NCBI GenBank assembly: GCA_030726195.1
Contig: JANREF010000159.1
Span: forward strand, 1-26,140
DNA: 26,140 bases
Direction of reading: 5' to 3'
From: Burkholderiaceae bacterium
Lineage (GTDB): Bacteria > Pseudomonadota > Gammaproteobacteria > Burkholderiales > Burkholderiaceae_C
Positions 1 to 8,826 of this stretch are shown piece by piece (position 1 is the stretch's first letter; each line of letters opens with the position of its first letter). Made by a program: the position numbers and the translations under genes. The notes under the pieces are model-generated. The model ran no database searches and had not been told where the DNA came from. It saw only the letters and a program-made list of their open reading frames with translations.

Positions 1-786
1 GTGGTACCCGTGGACTCTGGCAGCCGCACGCTCAAAGACGCCCTCAACGAGGCCATGCGTGACTGGGTGACCAACGTGGAAAACACCTTCTACATCATCG
101 GCACAGTGGCAGGGCCACACCCCTACCCCATGATGGTGCGCGATTTCCAAAGCGTGATTGGCACCGAATGCTTGGAGCAAATGCCAGCCATGGCCGGACG
201 CCAGCCCGATGCCGTGGTCGCCTGCGTGGGTGGTGGCAGCAATGCCATGGGTATCTTCCACCCCTACATCGCACACACCAACACACGCCTCATTGGCGTA
301 GAGGCCGCGGGTGAAGGCTTAGACAGTGGTCGTCACAGCGCCTCTATCAACCGCGGCAGCCCGGGCGTGTTGCATGGCAACCGCACCTACTTGCTGCAAG
401 ACGACATTGGCCAAATCACTGAGACGCACTCCATCAGTGCAGGCTTGGACTACCCCGGCGTGGGTCCAGAGCATGCCTACTTGGCGGACATCAAGCGCGC
501 CGAGTACGTGGGCATTACCGACACCGAGGCGCTGGAGGCGTTTCACTACCTGTGCCGCACCGAAGGCATTATTCCTGCGTTGGAGTCCAGCCATGCCATG
601 GCCTACGCCATGAAAATGGCCAAAACCATGACGCCTGAGCAGATCATTTTGGTCAACTTGTCTGGGCGCGGCGACAAAGACATTGGTACCGTCGCAGACC
701 TGAGCAACGCCGACTTTTACTGCCGCCCCAGCTGTCGCGGCCAAAGCGTCAAAGGTGGCGAGCAAACCGTGGAGTTCAAAGTATGA
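1..786 (+). CDS. trpB: Tryptophan synthase beta subunit, 3' part (5' end outside window)
   Basis: TrpB joins indole to serine with pyridoxal phosphate to make tryptophan, as part of the cytoplasmic alpha2-beta2 complex. The fragment has 261 codons of a family that is usually about 400 residues. It carries the glycine-rich phosphate-binding loop GGGSNAMG at fragment residues 77-84, the conserved stretch [13 protein letters not shown], and the C-terminal SGRGDKD. The PLP-binding lysine and the N-terminal domain lie upstream of base 1. The GTG at position 1 is therefore an internal codon that happens to begin the window, not a start. The stop TGA overlaps the trpA start as ATGA, so the two genes are translationally coupled, as is common for this pair. 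The identification is secure; only the upstream boundary is missing. Confidence 0.96.
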   Translation: MVPVDSGSRTLKDALNEAMRDWVTNVENTFYIIGTVAGPHPYPMMVRDFQSVIGTECLEQMPAMAGRQPDAVVACVGGGSNAMGIFHPYIAHTNTRLIGVEAAGEGLDSGRHSASINRGSPGVLHGNRTYLLQDDIGQITETHSISAGLDYPGVGPEHAYLADIKRAEYVGITDTEALEAFHYLCRTEGIIPALESSHAMAYAMKMAKTMTPEQIILVNLSGRGDKDIGTVADLSNADFYCRPSCRGQSVKGGEQTVEFKV

Positions 787-1604
787 GCCGCATTCAACAC
801 ACCATGAGCGCCTTGGCTGCCAAAGGCCAGCGCGCCCTCATCCCATACATCACCGCAGGCTTTCCTCAGCCCGACATCACGCCCAGCCTCATGCACCACA
901 TGGTGCAAGGCGGTGCCGACATCATCGAGCTGGGCGTACCTTTTTCCGACCCCATGGCCGATGGGCCTGTCATCCAACAAGCCGGCGAGCAAGCCCTGCG
1001 CGACGGCATTGGCATGACCCAGGTGCTGGCCATGGTCAGCAGCTTTAGACAAACCGACGACAGCACACCCGTTGTGCTCATGGGCTACGCCAACCCCATA
1101 GAACGCTACGACCTCTCTCACGGCAAAGACGCTTTCGTGCGCGATGCCAAAGCGGCAGGCGTGGACGGCGTGCTGGTGGTGGACTACCCACCTGAGGAGT
1201 GCGAAGCATTTGCGGCAGCCCTGCGCGCCCAAGATATGGACCTCATTTTCTTGTTGGCCCCCACGTCCACAGACGCGCGCATGGCGCTGGTTGGCCAACT
1301 TGCAACAGGCTACGTGTACTACGTGTCCCTCAAGGGCGTGACGGGTGCAGGCCACCTGGACACCGATGCGGTGGCCCAAATGCTGCCGCGTATTCGCAAA
1401 CACATCAGCATTCCAGTGGGTGTGGGTTTCGGCATTCGCGATGCAGATACCGCCTGCGCGGTCGGCGCACAGGCCGATGCGGTCGTTATTGGCAGCAAAA
1501 TCATTCAAATCGCGCAAACGTCGCCTAAAGACGAAGTGGGCACTCACGTACAGGCATTCTTAAGCGGTATAAAAACGGCGCTCAACACCCTAGGGCCGCG
1601 CTAA
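783..1604 (+). CDS. trpA: Tryptophan synthase alpha subunit
   Basis: TrpA is a TIM-barrel enzyme that cleaves indole-3-glycerol phosphate and channels indole to TrpB. The 273-residue length is normal. The two catalytic acids fall at the same positions as in the Salmonella protein: Glu49 in [10 protein letters not shown] and Asp60 in PMADGP. The phosphate-binding end of the barrel is visible as [10 protein letters not shown] and later VIGSKII. The ATG start overlaps the trpB stop by four bases. The gene ends 59 bases before the accD start, and that gap contains a strong hairpin. The trpB-trpA-accD order is typical of beta- and gamma-proteobacteria, so one mRNA is likely. Confidence 0.97.
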   Translation: MSRIQHTMSALAAKGQRALIPYITAGFPQPDITPSLMHHMVQGGADIIELGVPFSDPMADGPVIQQAGEQALRDGIGMTQVLAMVSSFRQTDDSTPVVLMGYANPIERYDLSHGKDAFVRDAKAAGVDGVLVVDYPPEECEAFAAALRAQDMDLIFLLAPTSTDARMALVGQLATGYVYYVSLKGVTGAGHLDTDAVAQMLPRIRKHISIPVGVGFGIRDADTACAVGAQADAVVIGSKIIQIAQTSPKDEVGTHVQAFLSGIKTALNTLGPR

Positions 1605-1615
1605 ACTAGCGGGTT

Positions 1616-1645
1616 GGCTGGGTGCGCAGCAATACGCACCCAGCC
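1616..1645 (+). promoter_or_regulatory. Intercistronic stem-loop before accD
   Basis: GGCTGGGTGCG at 1616-1626 pairs perfectly with CGCACCCAGCC at 1635-1645, giving an 11-bp GC-rich stem with an 8-nt loop. It ends only 18 bases before the accD ATG, and the ribosome-binding site AAAAGGG at about 1650-1656 follows directly. No T-run follows on either strand, so it does not look like an intrinsic terminator. It more likely affects mRNA processing, stability or accD translation; this role is inferred. Confidence 0.6.
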
Positions 1646-1663
1646 CCAGAAAAGGGATACATC

Positions 1664-2536
1664 ATGTCTTGGTTAGAAAAACTATTACCGCCGCGCATCA
1701 ACCCCACCTTGGCTGCCAACCGACGCAGCGTGCCAGAAGGTGTTTGGATCAAATGTGGCCAGTGCGACGCTGTGCTGTACAAGTCCGACTTGGAGAAAAA
1801 TACCAACGTCTGCCCGCACTGCGACCACCACCACCGCATGGGCGCACGCGCGCGTCTGGACGTGTTTTTGGATGCGGCCGGACGCTATGACATTGCGCAA
1901 GAGGTCGAGGCCGTCGATGCGCTCAAGTTCAAAGACAGCCGCAAGTACCCCGAGCGCCTGAAGGAAGCCAAGAAAAACACCGGCGAGACCGACGCCTTGG
2001 TGGTGATGGGCGGCACAGTGCTCAGCATGACCGTTGTGGTGGCCGCGTTTGAATTCGACTTCATGGGCGGGAGCATGGGCTCTGTGGTGGGCGAGCGCTT
2101 TGTGCGCGGCGTCGAACACGCCATTGAGCAAAAGTGCCCCTTCATTTGCTTCACCGCCACGGGCGGCGCGCGCATGCAGGAAGGCTTGCTGTCCTTGATG
2201 CAAATGGCCAAGACCAATGCCGCACTGACGCGTTTGGCCAAAAAAGGTCTGCCGTACATCAGCGTACTGACCGACCCCACCATGGGCGGCGTGAGCGCAG
2301 GCTTTGCCTTCATGGGCGATGTGGTGATTGCCGAGCCCAAAGCCTTGATTGGTTTTGCCGGTCCCCGCGTGATTGAGAGCACGGTGCGCGTCAAGTTGCC
2401 TGAAGGCTTCCAGCGTGCCGAGTTCTTGCAAGAAAAAGGCGCTGTAGACCTGATTTGCGACCGCCGCGAACTACGACCTACCGTTGCCAACTTATTGGCC
2501 ATGTTGCAGCGCCAAAGCGCAGACGCAGTGGGCTGA
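1664..2536 (+). CDS. accD: Acetyl-CoA carboxylase carboxyltransferase subunit beta
   Basis: AccD forms, with AccA, the carboxyltransferase that moves CO2 from biotin carboxyl carrier protein to acetyl-CoA, giving the malonyl-CoA used by FabD and FabH elsewhere in this window. The ATG at 1664 is chosen because it has the Shine-Dalgarno sequence AAAAGGG about 7 bases upstream and gives the family N-terminus [10 protein letters not shown]. The in-frame GTG at 1622 lies inside a hairpin and has no such signal. The 290-residue protein has the N-terminal four-cysteine zinc ribbon (C31, C34, C50, C53) followed by the crotonase-fold core with [12 protein letters not shown] and the GGARMQEG oxyanion region. 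No folC follows; the next gene is convergent nagZ. Confidence 0.97.
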   Translation: MSWLEKLLPPRINPTLAANRRSVPEGVWIKCGQCDAVLYKSDLEKNTNVCPHCDHHHRMGARARLDVFLDAAGRYDIAQEVEAVDALKFKDSRKYPERLKEAKKNTGETDALVVMGGTVLSMTVVVAAFEFDFMGGSMGSVVGERFVRGVEHAIEQKCPFICFTATGGARMQEGLLSLMQMAKTNAALTRLAKKGLPYISVLTDPTMGGVSAGFAFMGDVVIAEPKALIGFAGPRVIESTVRVKLPEGFQRAEFLQEKGAVDLICDRRELRPTVANLLAMLQRQSADAVG

Positions 2537-2571
2537 ACCCAGCGCGCTGCACGCTGCATAGGCAACATGAC

Positions 2572-2607
2572 CAGGGGCACTGGCGTCGCCTCCCCTGCTC
2601 TTTCTTC
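2572..2607 (+). terminator. Possible intrinsic terminator after accD (weak)
   Basis: CAGGGG at 2572-2577 pairs with CCCCTG at 2592-2597, with an inner GGC/GCC pair, and is followed by the pyrimidine-rich run CTCTTTCTTCC. It lies 35 bases after the accD stop in a convergent gap. The tract is not a clean T-run and the stem has bulges, so this is only a candidate. The rest of the 160-bp gap to nagZ shows nothing I can name. Confidence 0.35.
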
Positions 2608-2696
2608 CTATCCCCGCTTCGCCTTTGCTCCGTGTTAAGGCCTGAGGTCAGACGGGCACGGGTACGAACTCTGGATGTATAGGCGCTGGCTAGCCA

Positions 2697-3782
2697 TCAA
2701 GGCAACAACGACATGGCGTGCATGTACTGCGCGTCCACCATCAAGTCATCCCAAGCCACAGCTTGACCAACGGGTAGCAGCTTGAGGCGACGTTGTTCGC
2801 TGGCGTCGCTTGCGACCCACTGCTGTTTGAGCAAGGCTTGTGTGAGACCGTCTATCAAGGCGTCAATCGGTGCGCCATCGTCCACCACACATTGGTTGCA
2901 CAGCAGCACCAAGTCGCAGCCCGCGTTGAGCGCAGCAACCGCTGCAGTGGTCTCATCGACAGCGTGGCCATCGATTTGACGCGCACCGGCCATGCTCAAG
3001 TCATCACTGAACACCGCGCCTTGAAAGCCCAACTGACCGCGCAAAATGGTTTGCAACCATTTGGCCGAAAACCCAGCGGGCCGGCTGTCCACCTTGGGGT
3101 ACACCACGTGTGCGGGCATCACGCTGGTGAGGTTGGCGCTGAGCCAGGCATACGGCATGGCATCGTCGCTCAAAATGGCTTTGAGGCTGCGCTTGTCCAC
3201 CGGTATGTCGGTGTGCGAGTCGGCGGCGACAAAGCCGTGACCCGGGAAATGCTTGCCGCAGTTGGCCATGCCCGCTTGCAGCAAGCCGTGCATCACGCTT
3301 TTGGCCAGCGCGGTGCTCACGCTGGCACTGGGACTGAAGGCGCGGTCACCAATGACCTCGCTGCTGCCGTAATCCAAGTCCAGTATGGGCGCAAACGTGA
3401 AGTCCACACCGCACGCACGCAGCTCTGCACCCAGCACGTAGCCGCAAGCGCTGGCCGCGTTCATGGCGCGCAAGGCCGCACCAGGGGCGTCACCACCTTG
3501 CACCTTGTCCCACAGCTCCCCCAAGGCACGCATGGCGGGCACATGGGTGAAGCCGTCACGCTTGAAGCGCTGCACCCGCCCGCCTTCGTGGTCTACACAA
3601 ATCAGCAAATCGGCCCTGACCGCTTTAATGTCCGCGCACAGCTGGGTGAGCGCAGCGCGGTCGGCCCAATTGCGACCAAACAAAATCACACCGCCCACCA
3701 GCGGGTGCTGCAAGCGTGGGATATCGGCCGGCTGTAAGGCGGTGCCAGCAACGTCGATGATGAGGGGCGCGTGTGGTGTCAT
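2697..3782 (-). CDS. nagZ: Beta-N-acetylhexosaminidase (peptidoglycan recycling)
   Basis: NagZ is a cytoplasmic glycoside hydrolase family 3 enzyme that removes N-acetylglucosamine from anhydro-muropeptides during cell-wall recycling; in many proteobacteria this also sets AmpR-controlled beta-lactamase induction. The 361-residue length fits. The family signature KHFPGHG is at 177-183, followed by the Asp188-Ser-His190 acid/base dyad region. The nucleophile aspartate is in FSDDLSM at about 260. ICVDHEGGRVQRF, which lines the sugar site, is at 61-73. The ATG at 3782 starts 9 bases after the acpS stop, so it is the last gene of the lepA-to-nagZ run. It converges on accD. Confidence 0.96.
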   Translation of the reverse strand: MTPHAPLIIDVAGTALQPADIPRLQHPLVGGVILFGRNWADRAALTQLCADIKAVRADLLICVDHEGGRVQRFKRDGFTHVPAMRALGELWDKVQGGDAPGAALRAMNAASACGYVLGAELRACGVDFTFAPILDLDYGSSEVIGDRAFSPSASVSTALAKSVMHGLLQAGMANCGKHFPGHGFVAADSHTDIPVDKRSLKAILSDDAMPYAWLSANLTSVMPAHVVYPKVDSRPAGFSAKWLQTILRGQLGFQGAVFSDDLSMAGARQIDGHAVDETTAAVAALNAGCDLVLLCNQCVVDDGAPIDALIDGLTQALLKQQWVASDASEQRRLKLLPVGQAVAWDDLMVDAQYMHAMSLLP

Positions 3783-3791
3783 GGTAATTAT

Positions 3792-4184
3792 TTAAAGGGT
3801 TTCAACAACGACGTGGCTGGTGGCGTATGCGGACTCGTCACTGACCGAGACATGGGCACGCCAACCCTTGGCGGCAAACCAAGCGGCCAACTCACCGTTG
3901 AGCGAAATGAAAGGCTGACCACTGGCGCTGTTGAGTATTTCGCAGCTGCGCCACGTCATGGGCATGCGCATGCCCAGCCCAATGGCTTTACTAAAGGCCT
4001 CTTTGGCCGAGAACCGTGTTGCCACGTAGCGCATGCCACGGTCGCCATAGCGTGCTGTGCGCGCTTGCCACACCAGCTGCTCTTGTGGCCCGAGTACCTT
4101 GTGGGCAAAGCGCTCACCGTGTTTGGCCAAGGCGCGCTCTATGCGCACCACTTCACAAATATCCACACCCACGCCCACAATCAT
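3792..4184 (-). CDS. acpS: Holo-[acyl-carrier-protein] synthase
   Basis: AcpS transfers 4'-phosphopantetheine from coenzyme A to the serine of apo-ACP, activating the product of acpP found about 13 kb upstream on the same strand. The ATG at 4184 overlaps the pdxJ stop as ATGA and gives the usual N-terminus [12 protein letters not shown] with the Mg-binding Asp at residue 8. A longer in-frame reading from 4211 would run back into pdxJ and lacks support. The second metal site and CoA-binding helix appear as [15 protein letters not shown]. The length of 130 residues is normal. The position between pdxJ and nagZ is the standard one in this group. Confidence 0.95.
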   Translation of the reverse strand: MIVGVGVDICEVVRIERALAKHGERFAHKVLGPQEQLVWQARTARYGDRGMRYVATRFSAKEAFSKAIGLGMRMPMTWRSCEILNSASGQPFISLNGELAAWFAAKGWRAHVSVSDESAYATSHVVVETL

Positions 4185-4939
4185 GGCGCGCGTGAAGCCT
4201 GCGCAATACAAGCCAAATAGGTTTTAACGGCCGCGTCGTAGCCCATTTCTAGCGCATCGCCAATCAGCGCATGGCCAATGGATACCTCGGCCACATCGCT
4301 CACCTGCTGCAAAAAGTGTGTGAGGTTGAGCGCACTCAAATCGTGGCCCGCATTGACTTGCATACCCGCAGCCACAGCGGCCTTGGCGGCTTCGGTGAAC
4401 TGCTGCGTGATACGGTCGCGCTCAGGGGTGTCGTAGGCACTGGCGTAGGTTTCGGTGTACAGCTCCACGCGCTGTGCACCCAGCGCTGCGGCTTGCGCCA
4501 TGGCACTGGGCGTGGGGTCCATAAACAAACTCACTCGCACACCCCAGGCACGCAACTGCTCAATGATGGGGCGCAGCCGCTCGCTGTCTTGCGCGAGCTG
4601 CCAGCCGTGGTCAGAGGTGAATTGGTCTGAGCTGTCGGGCACCAAGGTGCACTGTGCCGGGCGCGTGGCCTGCACAAAGCCCATCAAATTGTGGAAAGGG
4701 TTGCCCTCGATGTTGTATTCCGCGCTCGGATACGCCTTGAGCAGCTGGGCCAATTCATGCACATCGTCTGCACGAATGTGTCGCTCGTCGGGGCGGGGGT
4801 GCACGGTAATGCCCTGCGCGCCGGCCTCCAGGCACAGCGTCGCTGCGCGCGTCACACTGGGCAAACCCAAATGGCGCGTGTTGCGCAGCAAAGCCACCTT
4901 ATTGACATTGACAGACAACGCCGTATGCAACGTAGACAC
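4181..4939 (-). CDS. pdxJ: Pyridoxine 5'-phosphate synthase
   Basis: PdxJ condenses 1-deoxyxylulose 5-phosphate with 3-amino-2-oxopropyl phosphate to give pyridoxine 5'-phosphate. It is a TIM barrel with [13 protein letters not shown], the glutamate in [15 protein letters not shown] and [11 protein letters not shown] at the ends of strands. The first strand reads [13 protein letters not shown], where the E. coli enzyme has VNIDHIATLRNAR, so Asp-His is replaced by Asn-Lys. All plausible starts are non-AUG: GTG at 4939 is preferred because AAGG at 4951-4948 lies 8 bases before it. GTG at 4948 would add three residues but has only a weak signal. The stop overlaps the acpS start. Confidence 0.93.
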   Translation of the reverse strand: MSTLHTALSVNVNKVALLRNTRHLGLPSVTRAATLCLEAGAQGITVHPRPDERHIRADDVHELAQLLKAYPSAEYNIEGNPFHNLMGFVQATRPAQCTLVPDSSDQFTSDHGWQLAQDSERLRPIIEQLRAWGVRVSLFMDPTPSAMAQAAALGAQRVELYTETYASAYDTPERDRITQQFTEAAKAAVAAGMQVNAGHDLSALNLTHFLQQVSDVAEVSIGHALIGDALEMGYDAAVKTYLACIAQASRAP

Positions 4940-5038
4940 AGAGGACACCTTGTAAAACTTTCAGCCAGACAGATCGCTATTGTCTACCGAAAACCCAAGG
5001 CGGCTGGCGACTGGGGCGCTCAAGCCCCACACCACCCA

Positions 5039-5061
5039 ATCGCCACCGCATCGCCACCGCA
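5039..5061. repeat. 11-bp tandem duplication in recO-pdxJ gap
   Basis: ATCGCCACCGC occurs twice in direct succession at 5039-5049 and 5050-5060. It lies in the roughly 138-base gap between the end of recO and the start of pdxJ, which also has a small GGGGC/GCCCC hairpin at 5013-5028 with no T-run. I see no clear promoter in this gap. Confidence 0.6.
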
Positions 5062-5077
5062 CCGCGACAGCGCCCAG

Positions 5078-5911
5078 TCACAGCGCCAAGACCCCCACGG
5101 GCGAGGCCACAGCACCCAGGCTTTGGCTGCCCATGGCGTTGACGTCCAGCCACATTTGGCGGGTTTTAAAGACACGCACGCCGCTGTGCGACTGCAGCAG
5201 CAAGCGCAGCTGGCCGCGCAGCTTGGCCGACAGGCCGGTACAAGCCGACATGGCTTGCTGCCAAGCCTGCTGTGCGGTGCAGGCCTCATTGCCTTGCACA
5301 GCTTGCTGTATGACTTGCCACTGCGCACCACTTAAGGTTTGGCTGCCAGCGTCCATGGCGTGCACAGCCAACAAGCCCATTTCGGGGTGCAGGGTGTACA
5401 GCGCTTTGGCCTCCACTGGCGACAAACTGGCACCTTCTACCGCCAAGTCGGGCAGTACGCCCAGCTCGCGCAGCACAAACAACTCAAAACAACGTGCCAC
5501 CAAAGCCAAGTTAACGGTTTGCCCGTCGCGCGTGGCCAGGGCCTGTATGGCTTGGGCGTAGATGTCGAACAGGGTCGGGTGCGCGTCGTCACGCGCGAGC
5601 ATGCGCAGCAACAGCTCGTTGAGGTACAGGCCAGTGAGCAAGGCCTCGCCAGTGGGCATCACGTAGCCACCGACCCATTGCGCTGCGCGCAGGGTTCGCA
5701 CTTCGCTGTCACCGCGCCACGCAATGTTGAGCGCTTGCAAGGGCAGCAAAATCGGGCGGAACTGAGAGGATGGCTTTTTAGCGCCTTTGGCCACCACGGC
5801 AATGCGGCCATGGTCGCGGGTCCACACCTCCAGTATCAGGCTGGACTCGCTCCAGTCGTAGCGGTGCAGCACGAAGGCGCTTTGGTCTTGCACACGGGTA
5901 ACGGTCGCCAT
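5078..5911 (-). CDS. recO: DNA repair protein RecO
   Basis: RecO works in RecFOR-dependent loading of RecA on SSB-coated gaps. The 277-residue protein begins with the family OB-fold: AFVLHRYDWSESSLILEVWTRDHGRIAVVAKGAKK, split here as AFVLHRYDWSESS and ARG-rich GRIAVVAKGAKK, is the usual RecO start. A helical domain follows (YLNELLLRMLARDDAHPTLF). The four cysteines of a Gram-positive zinc finger are not seen, as in other proteobacteria. It starts with ATG, 64 bases after era, with only a weak ribosome-binding site. The protein is slightly longer than the E. coli one (about 240), with the extra length at the C-terminus. Confidence 0.92.
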   Translation of the reverse strand: MATVTRVQDQSAFVLHRYDWSESSLILEVWTRDHGRIAVVAKGAKKPSSQFRPILLPLQALNIAWRGDSEVRTLRAAQWVGGYVMPTGEALLTGLYLNELLLRMLARDDAHPTLFDIYAQAIQALATRDGQTVNLALVARCFELFVLRELGVLPDLAVEGASLSPVEAKALYTLHPEMGLLAVHAMDAGSQTLSGAQWQVIQQAVQGNEACTAQQAWQQAMSACTGLSAKLRGQLRLLLQSHSGVRVFKTRQMWLDVNAMGSQSLGAVASPVGVLAL

Positions 5912-5975
5912 GGCGTGTTGTGCTTGCGGCTAGGGCTTCGATGTAATGAGGCGGACTAGTGAGTGCACACGCTGC

Positions 5976-7085
5976 TCATTCATAGCCAAACGAGCGCACG
6001 CGCGCGTCGTCATCGGCCCAGCCTGAGCGCACCTTGACCCACAACTCCAAGAACACCTTGCCGCCGGTGAGCTTTTCCAGCTCTTGGCGCGCCTCGGTGC
6101 CAATGCGCTTGAGCTTTTCGCCTTTCTCGCCAATGACCATGCCTTTGTGCCCGTCGCGCTCCACCACAATGGTGGCGGCAATGCGGCGCAGCTTACCCTC
6201 TTCTTCAAACTTATCGATGATGACGGTGGAGGTGTAGGGCAGCTCATCGCCCATGAGGCGGAACAGCTTTTCGCGCACAATTTCGGCGGCCAAGAATCGC
6301 TCGCTCTTGTCTGTGAGTTCGTCGGCCGGATACATCCAGTCTTGCTCGGGCAAGTACTTTTCGCAAATGCCAAAAAAGCGCTGCACGTCTTTGGTGGCCT
6401 TGGCCGACATGGGCACGTACTCTGCGTAGGTGTGGCGCTCTTGCATGCTTTGCAGCCAAGGTGCGATGTCGCCCCGGCGGTGCACGGTGTCGAGTTTGTT
6501 GGCCAGCAAAATGGTGGGGATGTTGGCGGGCAGGTGCGACAGCACTTTGGCATCTTCTAGGCCAAAGCGGTTGGCCTCGACCATGAACACGATCAAATCC
6601 ACATCGGTGATGGTGCCCAAGACAGTGCGGTTGAGCGAGCGGTTCAGCGCATTGGCGTGACGCGTTTGAAAGCCCGGCGTATCGACAAACACAAACTGCG
6701 TTGCACCCAATGTGCGCATGCCCATGATGCGGTGGCGGGTGGTTTGCGCCTTGCCCGACGTGATGCTGACCTTTTGGCCCACCAAGGCGTTGATGAGCGT
6801 GGATTTGCCCACATTGGGGCGCCCCACAATTGCGATGGTGCCGCAGCGCTTGGGCCCCAGCGGCTCAGTGGGCGCCTCATCCTTGCCGCTGGCGGTCTTG
6901 TGCGAGGCACGCCCGCCGATGGCACCTTGGAGCATGGCTTCCAAGTCGGCATCTACGGCTGGCAAGGCCTGCGCCACGCCATCCGTGGCAGGCTTGTTGG
7001 CCTTGGCCGCTTGATTGGCTGTCTTCGCTGCGGTGGCCTTGTTGTTTTTATTGGTTTTATTGGATGGGTTGGTTGGTGTAGTCAC
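5976..7085 (-). CDS. era: GTPase Era with long N-terminal extension
   Basis: Era is a GTPase with a KH domain that binds 16S rRNA near its 3' end during 30S maturation. G1 is GRPNVGKS at 88-95, followed by TTRHR (G2 region), DTPG (G3) and NKLD (G4). The C-terminal KH core is [20 protein letters not shown]. Family members usually have G1 near residue 15, so about 73 residues are extra here. The extension is rich in Asn, Thr, Lys and Ala, and codon-level AAC/AAA runs suggest simple-sequence growth. The GTG at 7085 lies 12 bases after the rnc stop with a modest AGG motif. An internal ATG at 6935 (TTGGAAG just upstream) would give a 319-residue protein without most of the tail. Function is certain; the start is not. 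Confidence 0.93.
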   Translation of the reverse strand: MTTPTNPSNKTNKNNKATAAKTANQAAKANKPATDGVAQALPAVDADLEAMLQGAIGGRASHKTASGKDEAPTEPLGPKRCGTIAIVGRPNVGKSTLINALVGQKVSITSGKAQTTRHRIMGMRTLGATQFVFVDTPGFQTRHANALNRSLNRTVLGTITDVDLIVFMVEANRFGLEDAKVLSHLPANIPTILLANKLDTVHRRGDIAPWLQSMQERHTYAEYVPMSAKATKDVQRFFGICEKYLPEQDWMYPADELTDKSERFLAAEIVREKLFRLMGDELPYTSTVIIDKFEEEGKLRRIAATIVVERDGHKGMVIGEKGEKLKRIGTEARQELEKLTGGKVFLELWVKVRSGWADDDARVRSFGYE

Positions 7086-7097
7086 GGTCAGTACCTG

Positions 7098-7829
7098 TTA
7101 TTTGGTTGTGGACTGCAGTTGTGCCAGCATGTCGCCCGCACCGGCTTGTTCTGCAATACGCCTCGATGTGCCGCTGCCCACTGCAGTCAAGCCCAAGGCT
7201 GGTACGGTGCACGACACTTCAAATGTTTGTTGGTGGGCCTCGCCCAGAATACGCTCGACTTTGTAGGTGGGCAGCGCCATTTTTCGGCCTTGCAGCCATT
7301 CTTGCAAGGCCGTTTTGGCGTCTTTGCGCATGGCTGCTTTGTCGGCCCCGAGTGGCATATCGGCATACAAACGCTGCACAAACGCCTGCGCAGTCGCAAA
7401 GCCAGCGTCTATGTACATGGCGCCAATGATGGCTTCCACCGCGTCGGCCAAAATGGATGGGCGCGAGCGTCCACCACTTTTGTGCTCACCCTCACCCAAA
7501 TGCAAATAAGGCGCCAGCGACAAGCGCTCGGCCAGCATCACCAAGGTGTCTTGCTTCACCAAGTTGGCCCGCACCCGCGACAAATCGCCTTCGGGCAAAT
7601 CGCCCAAGCGCTGGTACAGCAAAGCCGATACTGCAAGGTTCAACACCGAGTCGCCCAAAAACTCCAAGCGTTCGTAATGGTCGGCGCTGTATGAGCGGTG
7701 TGTGAGGGCTTGGCGCAGCAAGCCCACATTGGCAAAGCTGTGGCCCAGCGCACCTTGGAGCTGGTCCAGCCTCGGCGCGGGCGCTGTAGTGGGTGCGTTG
7801 CGTTTACTCAAAACCACCAATGCGTCCAA
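7098..7829 (-). CDS. rnc: Ribonuclease III
   Basis: RNase III cleaves double-stranded RNA, including the 30S rRNA precursor. The catalytic domain shows the signature ERLEFLGDS with Glu56 and Asp60, and the second metal-binding pair Asp129 and Glu132 in SILADAVEAIIGA. The double-stranded RNA-binding domain occupies the last 70 or so residues, including DAKTALQEWLQGR and the GSGTSRRIAEQAGA end. Every plausible start is non-AUG: TTG at 7829, GTG at 7817 or TTG at 7811, all near or overlapping the lepB stop at 7804-7806. I give the longest. The best purine-rich motif (TTGGA) favours GTG 7817, so the N-terminus may be four residues shorter. lepB-rnc-era is a classic operon. Confidence 0.94.
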   Translation of the reverse strand: MDALVVLSKRNAPTTAPAPRLDQLQGALGHSFANVGLLRQALTHRSYSADHYERLEFLGDSVLNLAVSALLYQRLGDLPEGDLSRVRANLVKQDTLVMLAERLSLAPYLHLGEGEHKSGGRSRPSILADAVEAIIGAMYIDAGFATAQAFVQRLYADMPLGADKAAMRKDAKTALQEWLQGRKMALPTYKVERILGEAHQQTFEVSCTVPALGLTAVGSGTSRRIAEQAGAGDMLAQLQSTTK

Positions 7830-8826
7830 GGTCAGAGAAGTTCATCCATACAAAGAAGGCACGGCCCACAATGTTGGCCTCGGGCACGAAGCCCCAGTAG
7901 CGGGAGTCCAGCGAGTTGTCGCGGTTATCGCCCATCATGAAGTAGTGGCCCGCGGGCACCTTACACACCACACCTTGCGCCGAGTAGTTGCAGTTGTCGC
8001 GGCCCTTGAATGGACTGGCACCTGGCACAAAGGCTGGACGGTTGTCGTCGTTCAAAAACCTGAACTGCTTGCCATCCAAATTGGCCTCGAACTGTTTGCT
8101 GTAACGCATGTCGTCGCTGTCGAAGAACTCAGGCAGTGGCGTTTGAGCAATGAGCTGGCCGTTGATGCGCAACTGCTTGTTGAGGTAGGACACCTCGTCG
8201 CCGGGTATGCCCACGACGCGCTTGATGTAATCGAGGTTGGGCTGCGGTGGGTAGCGAAACACCATCACGTCGCCACGCTGCGGCTCGTGGTTGTCCATCA
8301 CCTTGGTGTTGAGCACGGGCAGGCGTATGCCGTAGTGAAATTTATTGACCAAAATCAGATCGCCCACCCGCAAGGTTGGCACCATGGAGCCGGATGGAAT
8401 TTTGAAGGGCTCAAATAAAAATGAGCGCAGCACAAAGACCACCAGCAAGACCGGGAACAAGCCGGCTGTCCAGTCCAGCCACCAGGGCTGCTGCAACAAG
8501 GCTTGCGACGCGTCGCTGCTGTCCCAATCGGTATCTACATCTGTAATGCCTTGGGCGGCGAGCTGCGTGCGACGCTGCGCCATGTTGTCGATCAGGCGTT
8601 GTGCAGACTCACGGCGCTTGGGCAAGAAGTACAGGCGCTCTCCCACCCAATACACGCCGGTCACGGCTGTGGCCACCAACAGCACCAATGCAAAGTTACC
8701 TTGCACCGCACCGGTATACCAAGTGAACGCGTAGACCACAAATGCAGCCAGCAAAACTGCGGTCACGCCCGACATGGCTGTATTGAGTTGGTTCTCGCCC
8801 GCCAACGCGGCCTTGTTCGTGCTCAT
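7804..8826 (-). CDS. lepB: Signal peptidase I
   Basis: LepB is the membrane protease that removes signal peptides from secreted proteins. Hydrophobic segments lie at about 18-37, 44-60 and 119-135, the last leading into the periplasmic catalytic domain. The nucleophile Ser147 is in FKIPSGSMVPT, the general-base Lys202 in YIKRVVGIPGD, and the late conserved box is GHYFMMGDNRDNSLDSRYWG. At 340 residues it is close to the E. coli length (324), with a long cytoplasmic loop containing charged residues at about 70-115. Its ATG shares one base with the lepA stop (TGATG), so it is co-translated with lepA. Confidence 0.96.
   Translation of the reverse strand: MSTNKAALAGENQLNTAMSGVTAVLLAAFVVYAFTWYTGAVQGNFALVLLVATAVTGVYWVGERLYFLPKRRESAQRLIDNMAQRRTQLAAQGITDVDTDWDSSDASQALLQQPWWLDWTAGLFPVLLVVFVLRSFLFEPFKIPSGSMVPTLRVGDLILVNKFHYGIRLPVLNTKVMDNHEPQRGDVMVFRYPPQPNLDYIKRVVGIPGDEVSYLNKQLRINGQLIAQTPLPEFFDSDDMRYSKQFEANLDGKQFRFLNDDNRPAFVPGASPFKGRDNCNYSAQGVVCKVPAGHYFMMGDNRDNSLDSRYWGFVPEANIVGRAFFVWMNFSDLGRIGGFE

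Noticed and set aside
1622..1663. Upstream GTG start for accD
   Set aside because: It falls inside the perfect hairpin and lacks a ribosome-binding site; ATG 1664 gives the conserved N-terminus.
2793..3737. Long + strand frame antisense to nagZ (and similar ones at 6657-7694 and 15538-16242)
   Set aside because: High-GC third-position bias leaves antisense frames open; translations are His/Arg/Gln-rich without motifs, and the opposite strand carries clear genes.
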